Shown here in pieces: positions 46,753 to 56,275 of a DNA stretch of 64,000 bases (position 1 is its first letter; each line of letters begins with the position of its first letter). This stretch comes from Antribacter gilvus. Its GTDB lineage: Bacteria; Actinomycetota; Actinomycetes; Actinomycetales; Cellulomonadaceae. The notes below the pieces were generated by a model. The model did not search any database, was not told the origin of the DNA, and saw only the letters and a program-made list of their open reading frames with translations. The translations under genes and the position numbers were made by a program. The stretch is taken from the NCBI RefSeq assembly GCF_003946865.1, contig NZ_QXTH01000007.1:247055-311054 (forward strand). Reading direction: 5' to 3'.

Positions 46753-47703
46753 TCAGATCTCCGGCTGCCAGACGTCCGCGACCACGTCGGCCGGGCGGTC
46801 GCCCAGCGCGCGCGAGGCGACGGCGCCCGTCGCGAAGTTCGCGTGGCACTCGGGGCAGTACCACTCGGGCGTCGGCACGGGCACGTCGAAGCCCCCGTAG
46901 ACGACCTCGGGCTCCATGGGCACGTCGCCCATCTTCATGCCCCAGACGATGCGCTTGGTGTTCCCGCGAGCGCCGCACGCGGGGCACTGCGGGCGCATCC
47001 GGGCACGCTGCGAGGCGACGGAGTGCGGGTGGAGCAGCTCGTGGCACGGCTCGCAGATGAGGTAGGTGTCGCTGATGAGCTGCTGGAGCGACCGCTCGGT
47101 GACGCCCTCGAGGGCGGCGCGGACGGCGCCGTCGTCGTGCGCGCGCAGGGTGGAGACGTCCACGAACCGCTCGCACGTGGCGCAGCGCTCCTCGCGGCGC
47201 AGGTCCCAGCCGGCGATCTGGCGGTGCGACAGGAGGCGCAGCGCGTGCAGGTTCGGCGACAGGGGCCCGGACTCGCACTCGCCGGCCTCGAGGGTGCCGG
47301 TGGAGCCGTGCTTGAACTGGTGCGCGATGCCGTCGAGCACGAGGCGCGCGTGCTCCTGGGGCAGCCAGCCGGACGAGCGCGCGTAGGCGGTGGCACCGGT
47401 GAAGAGGTCGTCCCAGATGACGGGGCGGTCCGGGCCGAACAGCTCGTCCGAGACCCAGTCCTCCCCCTTCGAGGCGCCCATGAGCTCGACCGCGGCGACG
47501 ATGCCGGGTTCCGCGCCCACGACGGTGACGACGACGTCACCGCGCTGGGGCCCGTCTGCCCCGCCCGGCAGGCGGTGCTCGGGGCTACGGGTGGCGATCG
47601 CCACGGACTCGCGCAGCCAGTCGTCTGTCCAGTTCAGGTAGACGGACGGGACGAGCCACGCGGGCAGGGAGGACACGTTGGGGAGCACGTCGGAATCTGT
47701 CAC
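46753..47703 (-). CDS. Uncharacterised zinc-ribbon/HNH-like protein
   Basis: 316 residues. Three Cys pairs suggest zinc sites: CATCERF (about residue 175) with ICEPCHELLHPH (about 215), then CPACGARG (about 240) and WYCPECH (about 287). The ICEPCHELLH segment resembles the end of an HNH nuclease, though the preceding HH is replaced by RAHDDG. The N-terminal 160 residues are novel. GTG start; TAGTCT at 47710-47715 (- strand) is 6 nt upstream, so leaderless. Function unknown. Confidence 0.7.
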   Translation of the reverse strand: MTDSDVLPNVSSLPAWLVPSVYLNWTDDWLRESVAIATRSPEHRLPGGADGPQRGDVVVTVVGAEPGIVAAVELMGASKGEDWVSDELFGPDRPVIWDDLFTGATAYARSSGWLPQEHARLVLDGIAHQFKHGSTGTLEAGECESGPLSPNLHALRLLSHRQIAGWDLRREERCATCERFVDVSTLRAHDDGAVRAALEGVTERSLQQLISDTYLICEPCHELLHPHSVASQRARMRPQCPACGARGNTKRIVWGMKMGDVPMEPEVVYGGFDVPVPTPEWYCPECHANFATGAVASRALGDRPADVVADVWQPEI

Positions 47704-47810
47704 GCGCGAAGACTAGCGGAACTCCATAGCACCAAAATGACGCGACCGCCTCCGAAACCGTGGCACGCCGGTGTTCCGTCCGAGTTCACCCGGTCTGTCC
47801 GACGGCGGCG

Positions 47811-48599
47811 TCAGTCGCCCGGGGAGATCTCGTCGCCCTCGTAGGTCACGGTGACCGTCTCGAAACCGAGCGACGTCAGCATCCCGGCGAGCGTCTTCCG
47901 GGTGTTCTCCTCGGCCCGGTCCTCGAGATCGCTGGACCCGGCTGCCTCGCCGAGCATCTCCTCGGCCTTCGCCAGGACCTCCTGGCGCGAGTCGTTGTCG
48001 CCCCCGAAGAAGTCGTTCAACCGGTTGATGAGGCCACGATCCTCCGAGATGGCCCGGCTGCGCTCGAGGTCGAGGCGCGGCTCTGCGAGCTCCGGGCGGG
48101 GCAGCACCAGCTCGACGGCGGTCCCGTCCTCGGAGATCGTGATGTCGTCCTCGGTGATCTGCCGGAAGTCCACGTACGACTCGACCGAGCCGTGCGCGAT
48201 GAACAGGGTGCGCTCGCCGGCGAGCCAGTCGGGCACGTAGCGGGTGTCCTCCTCGAGGTCGACCACCACCTCGTAGTTGCCCTCCGCGGCCACGAAGCGC
48301 GCGAGGTCCTTGATGCTGAGCAGCACCGGCGGTGTCGAGCGGTCGACCGTCTCCGTGGCGAACGGGTTGAGCGCCGACGTGATCTCGTCCTTGAAGGCCC
48401 ACAGGACACCCAGCCCGATGGCCACGACGAGCACCAGGCCGGCCACCGTCCCGATGAACGCCGTCAGCAACGTGCGCCAGCGGAAACGGTCGCCCGACCT
48501 GGCCTCCTGGATCGCTTCGGCCTCGGCTCGGCCGCGGGGCTGGCCCGCGACCCGGGGCCGCTCGATCCGCTCCGTCGTCCGGTCGTTGTCGTCCGCCAC
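47811..48599 (-). CDS. DUF4230-like membrane-anchored protein
   Basis: About 262 residues (GTG at 48599; an alternative GTG at 48635 adds 12). A hydrophilic N-terminus precedes one transmembrane helix (about residues 46-70, LLTAFIGTVAGLVLVVAIGLGV), followed by an extracytoplasmic domain beginning STPPVLLSIKDLARFVAAEG, matching DUF4230. The C-terminal half is helical and acidic. Function unknown. Alone on its strand between a zinc-ribbon and a NUDIX gene. Confidence 0.85.
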   Translation of the reverse strand: MADDNDRTTERIERPRVAGQPRGRAEAEAIQEARSGDRFRWRTLLTAFIGTVAGLVLVVAIGLGVLWAFKDEITSALNPFATETVDRSTPPVLLSIKDLARFVAAEGNYEVVVDLEEDTRYVPDWLAGERTLFIAHGSVESYVDFRQITEDDITISEDGTAVELVLPRPELAEPRLDLERSRAISEDRGLINRLNDFFGGDNDSRQEVLAKAEEMLGEAAGSSDLEDRAEENTRKTLAGMLTSLGFETVTVTYEGDEISPGD

Positions 48600-48742
48600 G
48601 TCTGCCCCATTTCCGGGAGTTTGTCTGCGGGGCACACGCTAGTGCCTGTCACCGACACTCGCGTCCGGGCCACGCTGCCGTCGTCCGAGGGGACGGGGCC
48701 GCCGCCGTCCCGCGGAACAGGACAGCGGCGCGGCACGCGCCG

Positions 48743-49537
48743 TCAGCGGCGGCGGAAGCCCCAGTGCGCGTCGACCGGCCGGAGCGTGGTCCACGACGAC
48801 GCCTGCCCGATCGCGGCCGCGAGGATGCCGGTCACCGCCGCGGCGTTGTGGAGCTTGCCCGCGAGGGCGAGCTGCACCGCCTCCTCGAGCGGCACCGGGA
48901 CCACCACCATCTCGGCCTCCTCGGCCTCCCGCACGTGCCGCTCGTCCTCGGGCACCGGGGCCAGGTCGCGGACCAGGTACACGCGGATGGCCTCGTTGCT
49001 GCCGCCCGGCGTGGGCAGCAGGTCGGCGAGGACGTTCCAGGTGGCGCCCATGACGTCGGCCTCCTCGACCAGCTCGCGCACCGCGGCGACGTGCGGCTCC
49101 TCGCCGTCGACGTCCAGGAGCCCTGCGGGCAGCTCCCACAGGACCGCGCCGACGGGGTGCCGGTACTGGCGCACGAGCAGGACGCGGTCCTGGTCGTCGA
49201 GCGCCACGACGGCGACCGCACCGGGGTGCGACACGTACTCCCGGCGGACGACACCAGCGGTGCCGAGGTCGACCTCGTCGGTGATGACGTCGACGATGCG
49301 ACCCTGGAACGGGACGGCGAGGCGGCGGGACGGGCGCGGGGCGATCGTGTCGACGATCTTCCCGCGTCGCGGCGGGGCAGCCGGCTGCGGGCGCGACACC
49401 TCGGCCGCCACCTGCACAGGCACCTCGCCGGTGGCCTTCGCTGTGACCTCGGGCGACTCAGCGACCTCGGGTGACTCGTCGGGCGGTGTCTCGACCGGCG
49501 CCGTCGTGCCCGCGGCCGGGATCGGTTGCTCTCCCAC
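48743..49537 (-). CDS. NUDIX hydrolase, ADP-ribose pyrophosphatase-like
   Basis: 264 residues. The Nudix box is visible as GLLDVDGEEPHVAAVRELVEEA (about residues 146-167) with the REL-EE core, after ALDDQDRVLLVRQYRHPVG. The first 65 residues are Pro/Glu/Ala-rich and variable. GTG start 2 bp after the pyrG stop; in mycobacteria a NUDIX gene also follows pyrG. It likely hydrolyses ADP-ribose or a related nucleoside diphosphate derivative. Confidence 0.9.
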   Translation of the reverse strand: MGEQPIPAAGTTAPVETPPDESPEVAESPEVTAKATGEVPVQVAAEVSRPQPAAPPRRGKIVDTIAPRPSRRLAVPFQGRIVDVITDEVDLGTAGVVRREYVSHPGAVAVVALDDQDRVLLVRQYRHPVGAVLWELPAGLLDVDGEEPHVAAVRELVEEADVMGATWNVLADLLPTPGGSNEAIRVYLVRDLAPVPEDERHVREAEEAEMVVVPVPLEEAVQLALAGKLHNAAAVTGILAAAIGQASSWTTLRPVDAHWGFRRR

Positions 49538-49539
49538 CG

Positions 49540-51219
49540 TCAGCCGGCCTGGCGCTCGAGAGCGGCCGCGATGAGGCCCGCGAACAGCGGGTGCGCGCGC
49601 GTGGGGCGCGACTTGAACTCGGGGTGCGCCTGCGTGGACACGTAGTACGGGTGCGTCTCGGCGGGCAGCTCGACGAACTCGACGAGCGACGAGTCGGGCG
49701 ACGTGCCCGAGATGACCAGCCCGGCCTCCTCGAGAGCGGGACGGAACGCGTTGTTCACCTCGTAGCGGTGGCGGTGCCGCTCGGAGACGCGCTCGGTGCC
49801 GTAGGTCTTGGCCGCGACGGAGCCGGCCGCCAGCTGGGCGTCGTACGAGCCGAGGCGCATGGTGCCGCCGAGGTCGCCCTCGCCGCCCACGATCGCGAGC
49901 TGCTCGGCCATGGTGGCCACGACCGGGTGCTCCGACTCGGGGTGGAACTCGGTGGACGACGCGTCCTCCCAGCCCAGCACGTTGCGCGCGTACTCGATCA
50001 CCATGGACTGCAGGCCCAGGCAGATACCCAGCGTGGGCACCAGGTTCTCGCGGGACCAGCGCAGGGCGCCGACCTTGCCGTCGATGCCGCGCACGCCGAA
50101 GCCGCCGGGCACGAGCACCGCGTCCACGCCCTCGAGGGAGCGCTGGGCACCCTCGGGGGTCTTGCAGTCGTCGGCCGCGACCCAGCGGATCGCCACCTTG
50201 GTGTCGTTCGCGAAGCCGCCGGCGCGCAGCGCCTCGGTGACCGACAGGTAAGCGTCCGGCAGGTCGATGTACTTGCCGACGAGCGCGACCTCGACGTTGT
50301 GCTCGGGCTCGTGCACACGCTCGAGGAGCTGTGCCCAGCCGTCCCAGTCCACGTCGTGGAACGGCACCGCGAGGCGGCGCACCACGTAGGCGTCGAGGCC
50401 CTCGGAGTGCAGCACGCGCGGGATGTCGTAGATGCTCGGCGCGTCGACGGCGTTGACGACCGCCTCGTTGTCGACGTCGCACATGAGCGCGATCTTGCGC
50501 TTCACCGGCTCCGGGACCTCGCGGTCGGCGCGGAGCACGATCGCGTCGGGCTGGATGCCGATCGAGCGGAGCGCGGCCACGGAGTGCTGCGTGGGCTTGG
50601 TCTTCAGCTCGCCGGACGGGCCGATGTACGGCACGAGCGAGACGTGCAGGAAGAAGACGTTGTCGCGGCCCAGCTCGTGCCGCACCTGACGCGCGGACTC
50701 GAGGAACGGCTGCGACTCGATGTCGCCCACCGTGCCGCCGATCTCCGTGATGATCACGTCCACGTCGTCGCCGGCCTCGGCGCGCATGCGCGACTTGATC
50801 TCGTCCGTGATGTGCGGGATGACCTGCACCGTGTCGCCCAGGTACTCGCCGCGACGCTCCTTGGCGATCACCTGCGAGTAGACCTGACCGGTGGTCACGT
50901 TGGACGACGCCGGCAGCTCCACGTCGAGGAAGCGCTCGTAGTGGCCGATGTCCAGGTCCGTCTCGGCGCCGTCCTCGGTGACGAAGACCTCGCCGTGCTG
51001 GAACGGGTTCATGGTGCCCGGGTCCACGTTCAGGTACGGGTCGAGCTTCTGCATGGTGACGCGGAGGCCGCGGGAGCGCAGGAGGCGTCCGAGCGAGGAT
51101 GCCGTCAGACCCTTACCCAGAGACGACGCGACACCCCCGGTGACGAAGATGTGCTTTGTCGGCGAGGAACCGCCGCGTGTCTGGGAGCGAGACTGGAGTC
51201 TGTTCTGGTGATCGACCAC
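49540..51219 (-). CDS. pyrG: CTP synthase
   Basis: 559 residues. The synthetase domain opens [17 protein letters not shown]; the glutaminase domain has the Cys nucleophile in LGICLGLQS and HPEF near the C-terminus. It forms CTP from UTP and glutamine. The GTG at 51219 is preferred because TAGGAT (51228-51233, - strand) sits 8 nt upstream; the usual family N-terminus is extended by about 20 residues here. Confidence 0.97.
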   Translation of the reverse strand: MVDHQNRLQSRSQTRGGSSPTKHIFVTGGVASSLGKGLTASSLGRLLRSRGLRVTMQKLDPYLNVDPGTMNPFQHGEVFVTEDGAETDLDIGHYERFLDVELPASSNVTTGQVYSQVIAKERRGEYLGDTVQVIPHITDEIKSRMRAEAGDDVDVIITEIGGTVGDIESQPFLESARQVRHELGRDNVFFLHVSLVPYIGPSGELKTKPTQHSVAALRSIGIQPDAIVLRADREVPEPVKRKIALMCDVDNEAVVNAVDAPSIYDIPRVLHSEGLDAYVVRRLAVPFHDVDWDGWAQLLERVHEPEHNVEVALVGKYIDLPDAYLSVTEALRAGGFANDTKVAIRWVAADDCKTPEGAQRSLEGVDAVLVPGGFGVRGIDGKVGALRWSRENLVPTLGICLGLQSMVIEYARNVLGWEDASSTEFHPESEHPVVATMAEQLAIVGGEGDLGGTMRLGSYDAQLAAGSVAAKTYGTERVSERHRHRYEVNNAFRPALEEAGLVISGTSPDSSLVEFVELPAETHPYYVSTQAHPEFKSRPTRAHPLFAGLIAAALERQAG

Positions 51220-51227
51220 GGAACTCC

Positions 51228-51233
51228 ATCCTA
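51228..51233 (-). promoter_or_regulatory. -10 box of pyrG
   Basis: TAGGAT on the - strand, 8 nt before the GTG start, giving an essentially leaderless mRNA. It separates pyrG from the upstream murJ-like gene. Confidence 0.6.
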
Positions 51234-51242
51234 ACCGAGTTG

Positions 51243-51258
51243 CAGCGCCCCGGCGCTG
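51243..51258 (-). terminator. Weak hairpin after the murJ-like gene
   Basis: 7-bp arms CAGCGCC / GGCGCTG with a 2-nt loop, about 90 bp after the stop of the MurJ-like gene and just upstream of the pyrG promoter. Confidence 0.35.
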
Positions 51259-51347
51259 TGGGAACCAGCACAGCACGAGGTTGCGGACAGCGACCTACGT
51301 CACTCGCCAGTCTGCGCCACGAGGGCGCGGAGTGCCGCTCGGGGCGC

Positions 51348-53096
51348 CTACCGGGGCGGGCGCCCGGTCCGCGCCACGATCCGCCCGACGCCGGAGCTCA
51401 CCCGGGTGCGCAGGTCCCGGTCCAGCAGGACCGCCACGGCCAGCACGACCGCCGCGGCGACAAGACCGGCGAGGAGGGCCGCCCCGATCGCACCGAAGAA
51501 CGCCCCGAGGTCGAAGGGCACCCCAGGACGCTGGTCGGCTGCGACAACGACCTGCCGCGCCGGCACCAACGCGGTGAGAGCGACGGCGACGGCGCGTCCC
51601 ACCACTGCACCGGCGGCGGCCCCGACAGCGAGCCCGGCCAAGACTTTCGGGGTTCCGCGCAAGGCCCCCGGTCCGAGGTGCCGCCGCACCGCCAGGAGCA
51701 GGCCGGCCCCCGCCACCACCATGCCCGCCGTTCCCACGGCACCGAGCGCCGCCAGGACGTCGGGCACCCGGTCGGCGAAGGCGACGGACCCGGGATCCGG
51801 GCGCTCGGCACCGATCACCACGGGGACCAGGACCGCTCCGACGGCGACGACGCCCCAGCCCGCGGCCGTCGCGGTCACCGCCGCGCGTCCGTGGTCGACG
51901 ACGTAGAGCGCTCGCGACAGGTGCAGGATCAGCGCGTACCCGAAGAGCCCCGGCGCGAGCCACGACAGCCCGGCCGCGAGCCCGGGGGCGTCTCCGCCGT
52001 CCACCACGAGGTTGAACACCGCCTCCACAGCCGGTGCGGCGGCGATCAGCGCGGCGACACCTGCCCCCACCACGAGCAGCAGGGTACGCGTGGTCCTCGC
52101 GACGAGGTCGTGCAGGGCGTCGTAGCGGCGAGCGGCCGCGTGCTCCGCGAAGCGGGGGAACGCGCTCGTGGCGATCGGGAACGCCAGCACGGCGAACGGC
52201 AGCAGATACACCTGCTGGGCGTAGAGGTAGATCGTGAACGTCCCGTCCGGTCCTGCGAGGTTCGCGGCACGCATGACGAGCAGCGCGGAGAGCTGCTGCG
52301 CCACCAGGGCGCCGACACCGGCGAACGCCAGCCGCGAGGCCCGGCGGCCCTCCCCCGCCGGGAACCGGAGCGTCGGCCGCAGCCTGATCCCGGTGCGCCA
52401 GACCGGCACCAGCAACGGCAGCGCGAGGAACGCGACCCCCGCCGTCGTACCCCAGGCGAGCCAGTCGAGCGCCGCGCCGCTCAGCCGGGCGACGTCCTGC
52501 GCGTTCCCCTCCGCGAGCACCCGGAAGCCGCCGTACACACCGATGACCACCAGGCTGGAGAGCAGCGGGGCGAACGCCGGCCAGAAGAAGCGCTTGTGCG
52601 CCTGCAGGACACCACCGAGCACCACCGCGATCCCGTACAGCGGCACCTGCACCGCGAAGACGCGGAGGAAGCCTGTGGCCACGTCCTCCAGGAGCGGGTC
52701 GTCCAGCCCGAGGAGGCCGACCACCGGACGCGCCAGCAGGGCGAGCAAGGCCGCCAGCGGCACGAGCACGACGAGGGTCCAGCCCAGCAGGGCCGACGCG
52801 ATACGCGACGCGTCCTGACGGGACTTCTCCGTCCCCTCCGACGTGAACGCCGCCCGGCTCAGCGGCCCGGCCAGCAGGGGCACCACGGCCCCCGCGAGCG
52901 CACCACCCGCAGCGACCTCGAAAAGCACGTTGGGCAGCAGGTTCGCGGTGTTGAACGGTGCGTCGACGCCGCCGGTCCCGAGGAAGGCACCCTGCGCCAG
53001 CCACCGGCCGAAGCCCACCACCCGGCTCGCCAGGGTGACGACCGTGACGAGCAGCGCCGCCCCCACGAGCGTCTGGGTGCGGCGTGAGGCTCCCAC
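51348..53096 (-). CDS. MurJ/MviN-like lipid-linked precursor flippase
   Basis: 582 residues with about 14 membrane helices. MviN-type features: SRVVGFGRW near the N-terminus, NLLPNVLFEVAAGGALAGAVVPLL, and TIYLYAQQVYLLPFAVLAFPIATSAFPRFAEHAA. It would flip a polyprenyl-linked precursor. The GTG at 53096 avoids overlap with the upstream gene. Placed between steB and pyrG, next to a MraY/WecA-like gene; whether it is the main lipid II flippase or a paralogue cannot be told from the window. Confidence 0.88.
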   Translation of the reverse strand: MGASRRTQTLVGAALLVTVVTLASRVVGFGRWLAQGAFLGTGGVDAPFNTANLLPNVLFEVAAGGALAGAVVPLLAGPLSRAAFTSEGTEKSRQDASRIASALLGWTLVVLVPLAALLALLARPVVGLLGLDDPLLEDVATGFLRVFAVQVPLYGIAVVLGGVLQAHKRFFWPAFAPLLSSLVVIGVYGGFRVLAEGNAQDVARLSGAALDWLAWGTTAGVAFLALPLLVPVWRTGIRLRPTLRFPAGEGRRASRLAFAGVGALVAQQLSALLVMRAANLAGPDGTFTIYLYAQQVYLLPFAVLAFPIATSAFPRFAEHAAARRYDALHDLVARTTRTLLLVVGAGVAALIAAAPAVEAVFNLVVDGGDAPGLAAGLSWLAPGLFGYALILHLSRALYVVDHGRAAVTATAAGWGVVAVGAVLVPVVIGAERPDPGSVAFADRVPDVLAALGAVGTAGMVVAGAGLLLAVRRHLGPGALRGTPKVLAGLAVGAAAGAVVGRAVAVALTALVPARQVVVAADQRPGVPFDLGAFFGAIGAALLAGLVAAAVVLAVAVLLDRDLRTRVSSGVGRIVARTGRPPR

Positions 53097-53098
53097 GG

Positions 53099-53950
53099 TC
53101 AGCTCTTCGGGGCGGGGGCCGGCGGCGCCTGCCGGCGGCCCCACAGGTCGACCTTGCTGAGCCACGGCGTCTCCGCGATGACCTTCGAGAAGCTCACCCG
53201 CTCGGACGTGAGAGTAAGACCGACGACGGCCGCCAGCGCGGCGAGGCGCACCGCACGAGGCGCGCCGAAGGCGATCTGGCTCCCGACGAGGGCACCGAGG
53301 GCGTTGGCGCCACCGTCGCCCAGCATGTCGCGCTCCCCCAGGTCGCCCGGGGCTGCGGCCACCGCGGCACCCAGCACCGCACCGGTCCCCGCGCCGGTCG
53401 GCCCGAGCACGAGCGGCAGGCTCGCGACGACGCCCGCCTTGAGGGCCCGGCCTGGCCGGAGGTCGAACAGGTTGAGCAGGTTCGCGGTCCCGGCGATCAG
53501 GGCGCCGTTGACGCCCACGTCGACCAGGTGGCCGAGAGCCCCGCCGCGCCGCTCGGTGCCGACCGCAGCCGCGACCAGGGCGGTCGCCGGGATGCCGAGG
53601 ATCTTCAGCGCGCCCGTCGTCACGCGCCCCTGCGCCAGCGCGCCCAGGTGACCACGCAGGCCCTTGGTGCGGACCGTGGTGTCCTCGGCGAGGTCGTCGA
53701 TCACGCCGAACACCGCGGCGCTCGCGGTGCCGAGCACGGTGGCGCCAGGCGCCGGCCCGCCCGCGGCCAGCGTCCCCGCGAGCAGGCCTGCCGCGACGGC
53801 GGGGCCCTCCAGCAGGCTGATGGGCTCCCCCCGGTGGTTGGTGCGCGTCCAGCGCTCGCCGTCGTCCGCGAGCGCGTCGAGCACGCGCCGCGTCCCCACG
53901 GTGGCCCCGGCGGCGACCCCCGCCGCCACGATGAACCTGACCACGCCCAC
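53099..53950 (-). CDS. MraY/WecA-like membrane glycosyltransferase-family protein
   Basis: 283 residues, multiple membrane helices. Motifs of the polyprenyl-phosphate glycosyl-1-phosphate transferase superfamily: AVFGVIDDLAED (Asp-rich), NLLNLFDLRPGRALKAG (NAxNxxDGxDG-like position) and DMLGDGGANALGALVG (GDxGxxxLG). Key positions are somewhat altered, so activity is uncertain. GTG start with GGAAGGGG upstream. The two bases between its stop and the flippase GTG suggest that both act together. Confidence 0.75.
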   Translation of the reverse strand: MGVVRFIVAAGVAAGATVGTRRVLDALADDGERWTRTNHRGEPISLLEGPAVAAGLLAGTLAAGGPAPGATVLGTASAAVFGVIDDLAEDTTVRTKGLRGHLGALAQGRVTTGALKILGIPATALVAAAVGTERRGGALGHLVDVGVNGALIAGTANLLNLFDLRPGRALKAGVVASLPLVLGPTGAGTGAVLGAAVAAAPGDLGERDMLGDGGANALGALVGSQIAFGAPRAVRLAALAAVVGLTLTSERVSFSKVIAETPWLSKVDLWGRRQAPPAPAPKS

Positions 53951-53990
53951 GCGTGTCCCCTTCCGTCGCCCGGGCCTGTGGCCCGCCGGT

Positions 53991-54974
53991 TCAGCCTGCG
54001 TCGCCCGCGGGGGGCGTCTGCCCGTCGGCCGGGAGCTCCACCACGGGAGGCAGCGCCGTGCCGCCGTCCTCCAGCCCGAAGTGGCCCGAGACCCCGCCGA
54101 GCGTCGCGGCGACCGCGAGGGGCACCGTGATGCGCCCCACCGACCGGGCGACACCGCTCACCGTGGTCACCTTCCGTGCGATCGCCTCGTCGGCGCGCAC
54201 GGCGGTCACGACGTCCGTGGCGACCTCCGCCGGCCCCGCGAGCACCACGGAGACGCCACGATCCTGGAGTGTCGCCGCGACGCTGGTCCATACGGAGGTT
54301 GGCGTCTCCGCGTCCTCCTCGGTGGTCTCCGCAGCCGGTTCCGGCTCCCGCAGCGGCGCCGCGAGCAGCACCACGGCGTCCGCGCCCTCCGTCTGCTCGG
54401 CGCCGACCTCGAGGAACTTGAGCTGCTCCAGCTGGTTCTCGAGGTCGATCGCCTCCTCGCTGCGGGTACCGTCCGTACCGCCCGTGAGAGCGATGGCGAG
54501 GGCCGCGGCGAGCGGGGGGGTGGTGCCGTCCGGCACGCCGTCCCCGAACGTCTCCCGGAACCCGGCGGCGAGGGTGCGGCGCATCGACGCCTCGTCGGGG
54601 CTGTACCAGACCTCGGTGAGAGACCCGTCGGCGACGACCTCCCCGCCCGCCGCGACGATCTGGTCGACGACGCCGTCGTGGACCTCGTCGCTCACCTCGC
54701 CCAGCTCCAGCACCGCCACCCGCTGACCCTCGAGACGGCCCGCGAGAAGCTGACCACCGGCGGCCTCGACGAACCTGTCGTCCTCGTCGAGCTGCTCCTG
54801 GGCCGACTCGAGCTGGTCACGGTAGGCGTTGCGCTCGTCCCGCAGCTGGTCCACCTGCTCCTCGGCGAGCTCGCCGATCGACCCCTGGAGAGGGCCTGCG
54901 CCGAGGATGATCCCGACGGCAAGGGCGAGGAACACCGAGATGAGAGAGACGAGGTGATACCGGAAGTCGATCAC
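53991..54974 (-). CDS. steB: SteB-like copper-transporter/cell-separation protein (MctB family)
   Basis: 327 residues. An N-terminal membrane helix (IDFRYHLVSLISVFLALAVG) is the signature of the DUF3186/MctB family, followed by a coiled coil (about 40-75) and a large extracytoplasmic domain. In Corynebacterium the SteA-SteB pair works in cell separation; in Mycobacterium the homologue is called MctB. GTG start at 54974. Confidence 0.9.
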   Translation of the reverse strand: MIDFRYHLVSLISVFLALAVGIILGAGPLQGSIGELAEEQVDQLRDERNAYRDQLESAQEQLDEDDRFVEAAGGQLLAGRLEGQRVAVLELGEVSDEVHDGVVDQIVAAGGEVVADGSLTEVWYSPDEASMRRTLAAGFRETFGDGVPDGTTPPLAAALAIALTGGTDGTRSEEAIDLENQLEQLKFLEVGAEQTEGADAVVLLAAPLREPEPAAETTEEDAETPTSVWTSVAATLQDRGVSVVLAGPAEVATDVVTAVRADEAIARKVTTVSGVARSVGRITVPLAVAATLGGVSGHFGLEDGGTALPPVVELPADGQTPPAGDAG

Positions 54975-55063
54975 GAGGGGCGGGAGTCCTTCGGGGCGTG
55001 CGCCGACGGTGCGTGCGGCGGGGACAGTTCGGACAGGGGGCGGTTCGGACAGGGTGAGCGGCG

Positions 55064-56269
55064 CTAGCCGCCGAAGAGCAAGCCGACCCAGGAGACCAGG
55101 TCGTCGATGCGGGCGGCGACGATGCCGAACACCGTCTGACCCAGGGAGGAGGACCACAGAGCCGCCAGGACGGCGGCGAGGCCCGCGAGCGACAGCAGAG
55201 TCAGCTGCCAGTTCGAGATGCGCGTCCGGTAGAGCCGGGAGACGCCCTTGGCGTCGACGAGCTTGCCACCCACACGCAGGCGGGTGAGGAACGTCGAAGC
55301 CATGCCGGCGCGCCCCTTGTCGAGGAACTCCACCAGCGTCGCGTGGGTGCCGACCGCCACGATGAGCTCGGCGCCCTTGTCGTCGGCCAGCAGCATCGTG
55401 ATGTCTTCGCTCGTACCCGTCGCGGGGAACACCACGGGCTCGACGCCGAGGTCACGGACCCGGTCGAGGCCCGGAGCCTTGCCGTCGCGGTAGGCGTGGA
55501 CCACGATCTCGGCCCCGCTCGACAGCGCGCGGTCCGACACCGAGTCCATGTCGCCCACGATCATGTCGGGCTTCCAGCCGGCGTCGATGATCGCGTCCGC
55601 ACCACCGTCCACGCCGATGAGGACCGGCCGGTTCTCCTTGATGTAGGACCGGAGCATCGCCAGGTCCTCGCGGTAGTGGTAGCCGCGCACCACGATCAGC
55701 ACGTGCCGGCCCGCGATCGACGTCCGGATGTCGGGCACGCCCACACCGTCGAGCAGGAGGTCCCGCTCACGGCGCAGGTACGTCATCGTGTTCTCGGCGA
55801 ACCGCTCGATCTCGGCGGACAAGCCTTCCCGGGCTGCGGCGGCGCTCGCGGCGACGGACTCGGCAGTCTGCAGCTCGCCGCTGGCGAGCGCCTCGCCGCC
55901 CACGAGCACCTCGGCCTCGGCGATCTCCAGCTGCGTGCCGTCGGGCACCGACATGATCCCGGGGCCGAGGTCGTCCACGAGGACGATCCCGGCCTCGAGA
56001 AGGATCCCCGGACCGGTGTTCGGGTACCGGCCGGACGTGGAACGAGCAGCGTTCAGCACGGCGACCGGCCGCGCGGCAACGAGCGCGTCGGCTGCTACCC
56101 GGTCGATGTCGACGTGGTCGATGACCGCGACGTCACCCGGCCGGATGCGCGCCGTCAGCTCCTTGGTGCGGGCACCGACACGCGCCGGGCCGCGCGTCGT
56201 CGACGCGGAGTCCTCGGGTTCGACCCGACGCTCGCTGCGTCGGTCGGGACGTGACAGGGTGAGCTTCAT
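55064..56269 (-). CDS. steA: SteA-like cell-separation protein
   Basis: 401 residues. The thiamin-pyrophosphokinase-like domain is visible (RPVLIGVDGGADAIIDAGWKPDMIVGDMDS, about 215-245; ATGTSEDITMLLADDKGA). A C-terminal hydrophobic pair (about 355-395) anchors it to the membrane. It forms a pair with SteB. RecN stops 6 bp after... the RecN gene lies just upstream on the same strand. Confidence 0.92.
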   Translation of the reverse strand: MKLTLSRPDRRSERRVEPEDSASTTRGPARVGARTKELTARIRPGDVAVIDHVDIDRVAADALVAARPVAVLNAARSTSGRYPNTGPGILLEAGIVLVDDLGPGIMSVPDGTQLEIAEAEVLVGGEALASGELQTAESVAASAAAAREGLSAEIERFAENTMTYLRRERDLLLDGVGVPDIRTSIAGRHVLIVVRGYHYREDLAMLRSYIKENRPVLIGVDGGADAIIDAGWKPDMIVGDMDSVSDRALSSGAEIVVHAYRDGKAPGLDRVRDLGVEPVVFPATGTSEDITMLLADDKGAELIVAVGTHATLVEFLDKGRAGMASTFLTRLRVGGKLVDAKGVSRLYRTRISNWQLTLLSLAGLAAVLAALWSSSLGQTVFGIVAARIDDLVSWVGLLFGG

Positions 56270-56275
56270 CGGGAC

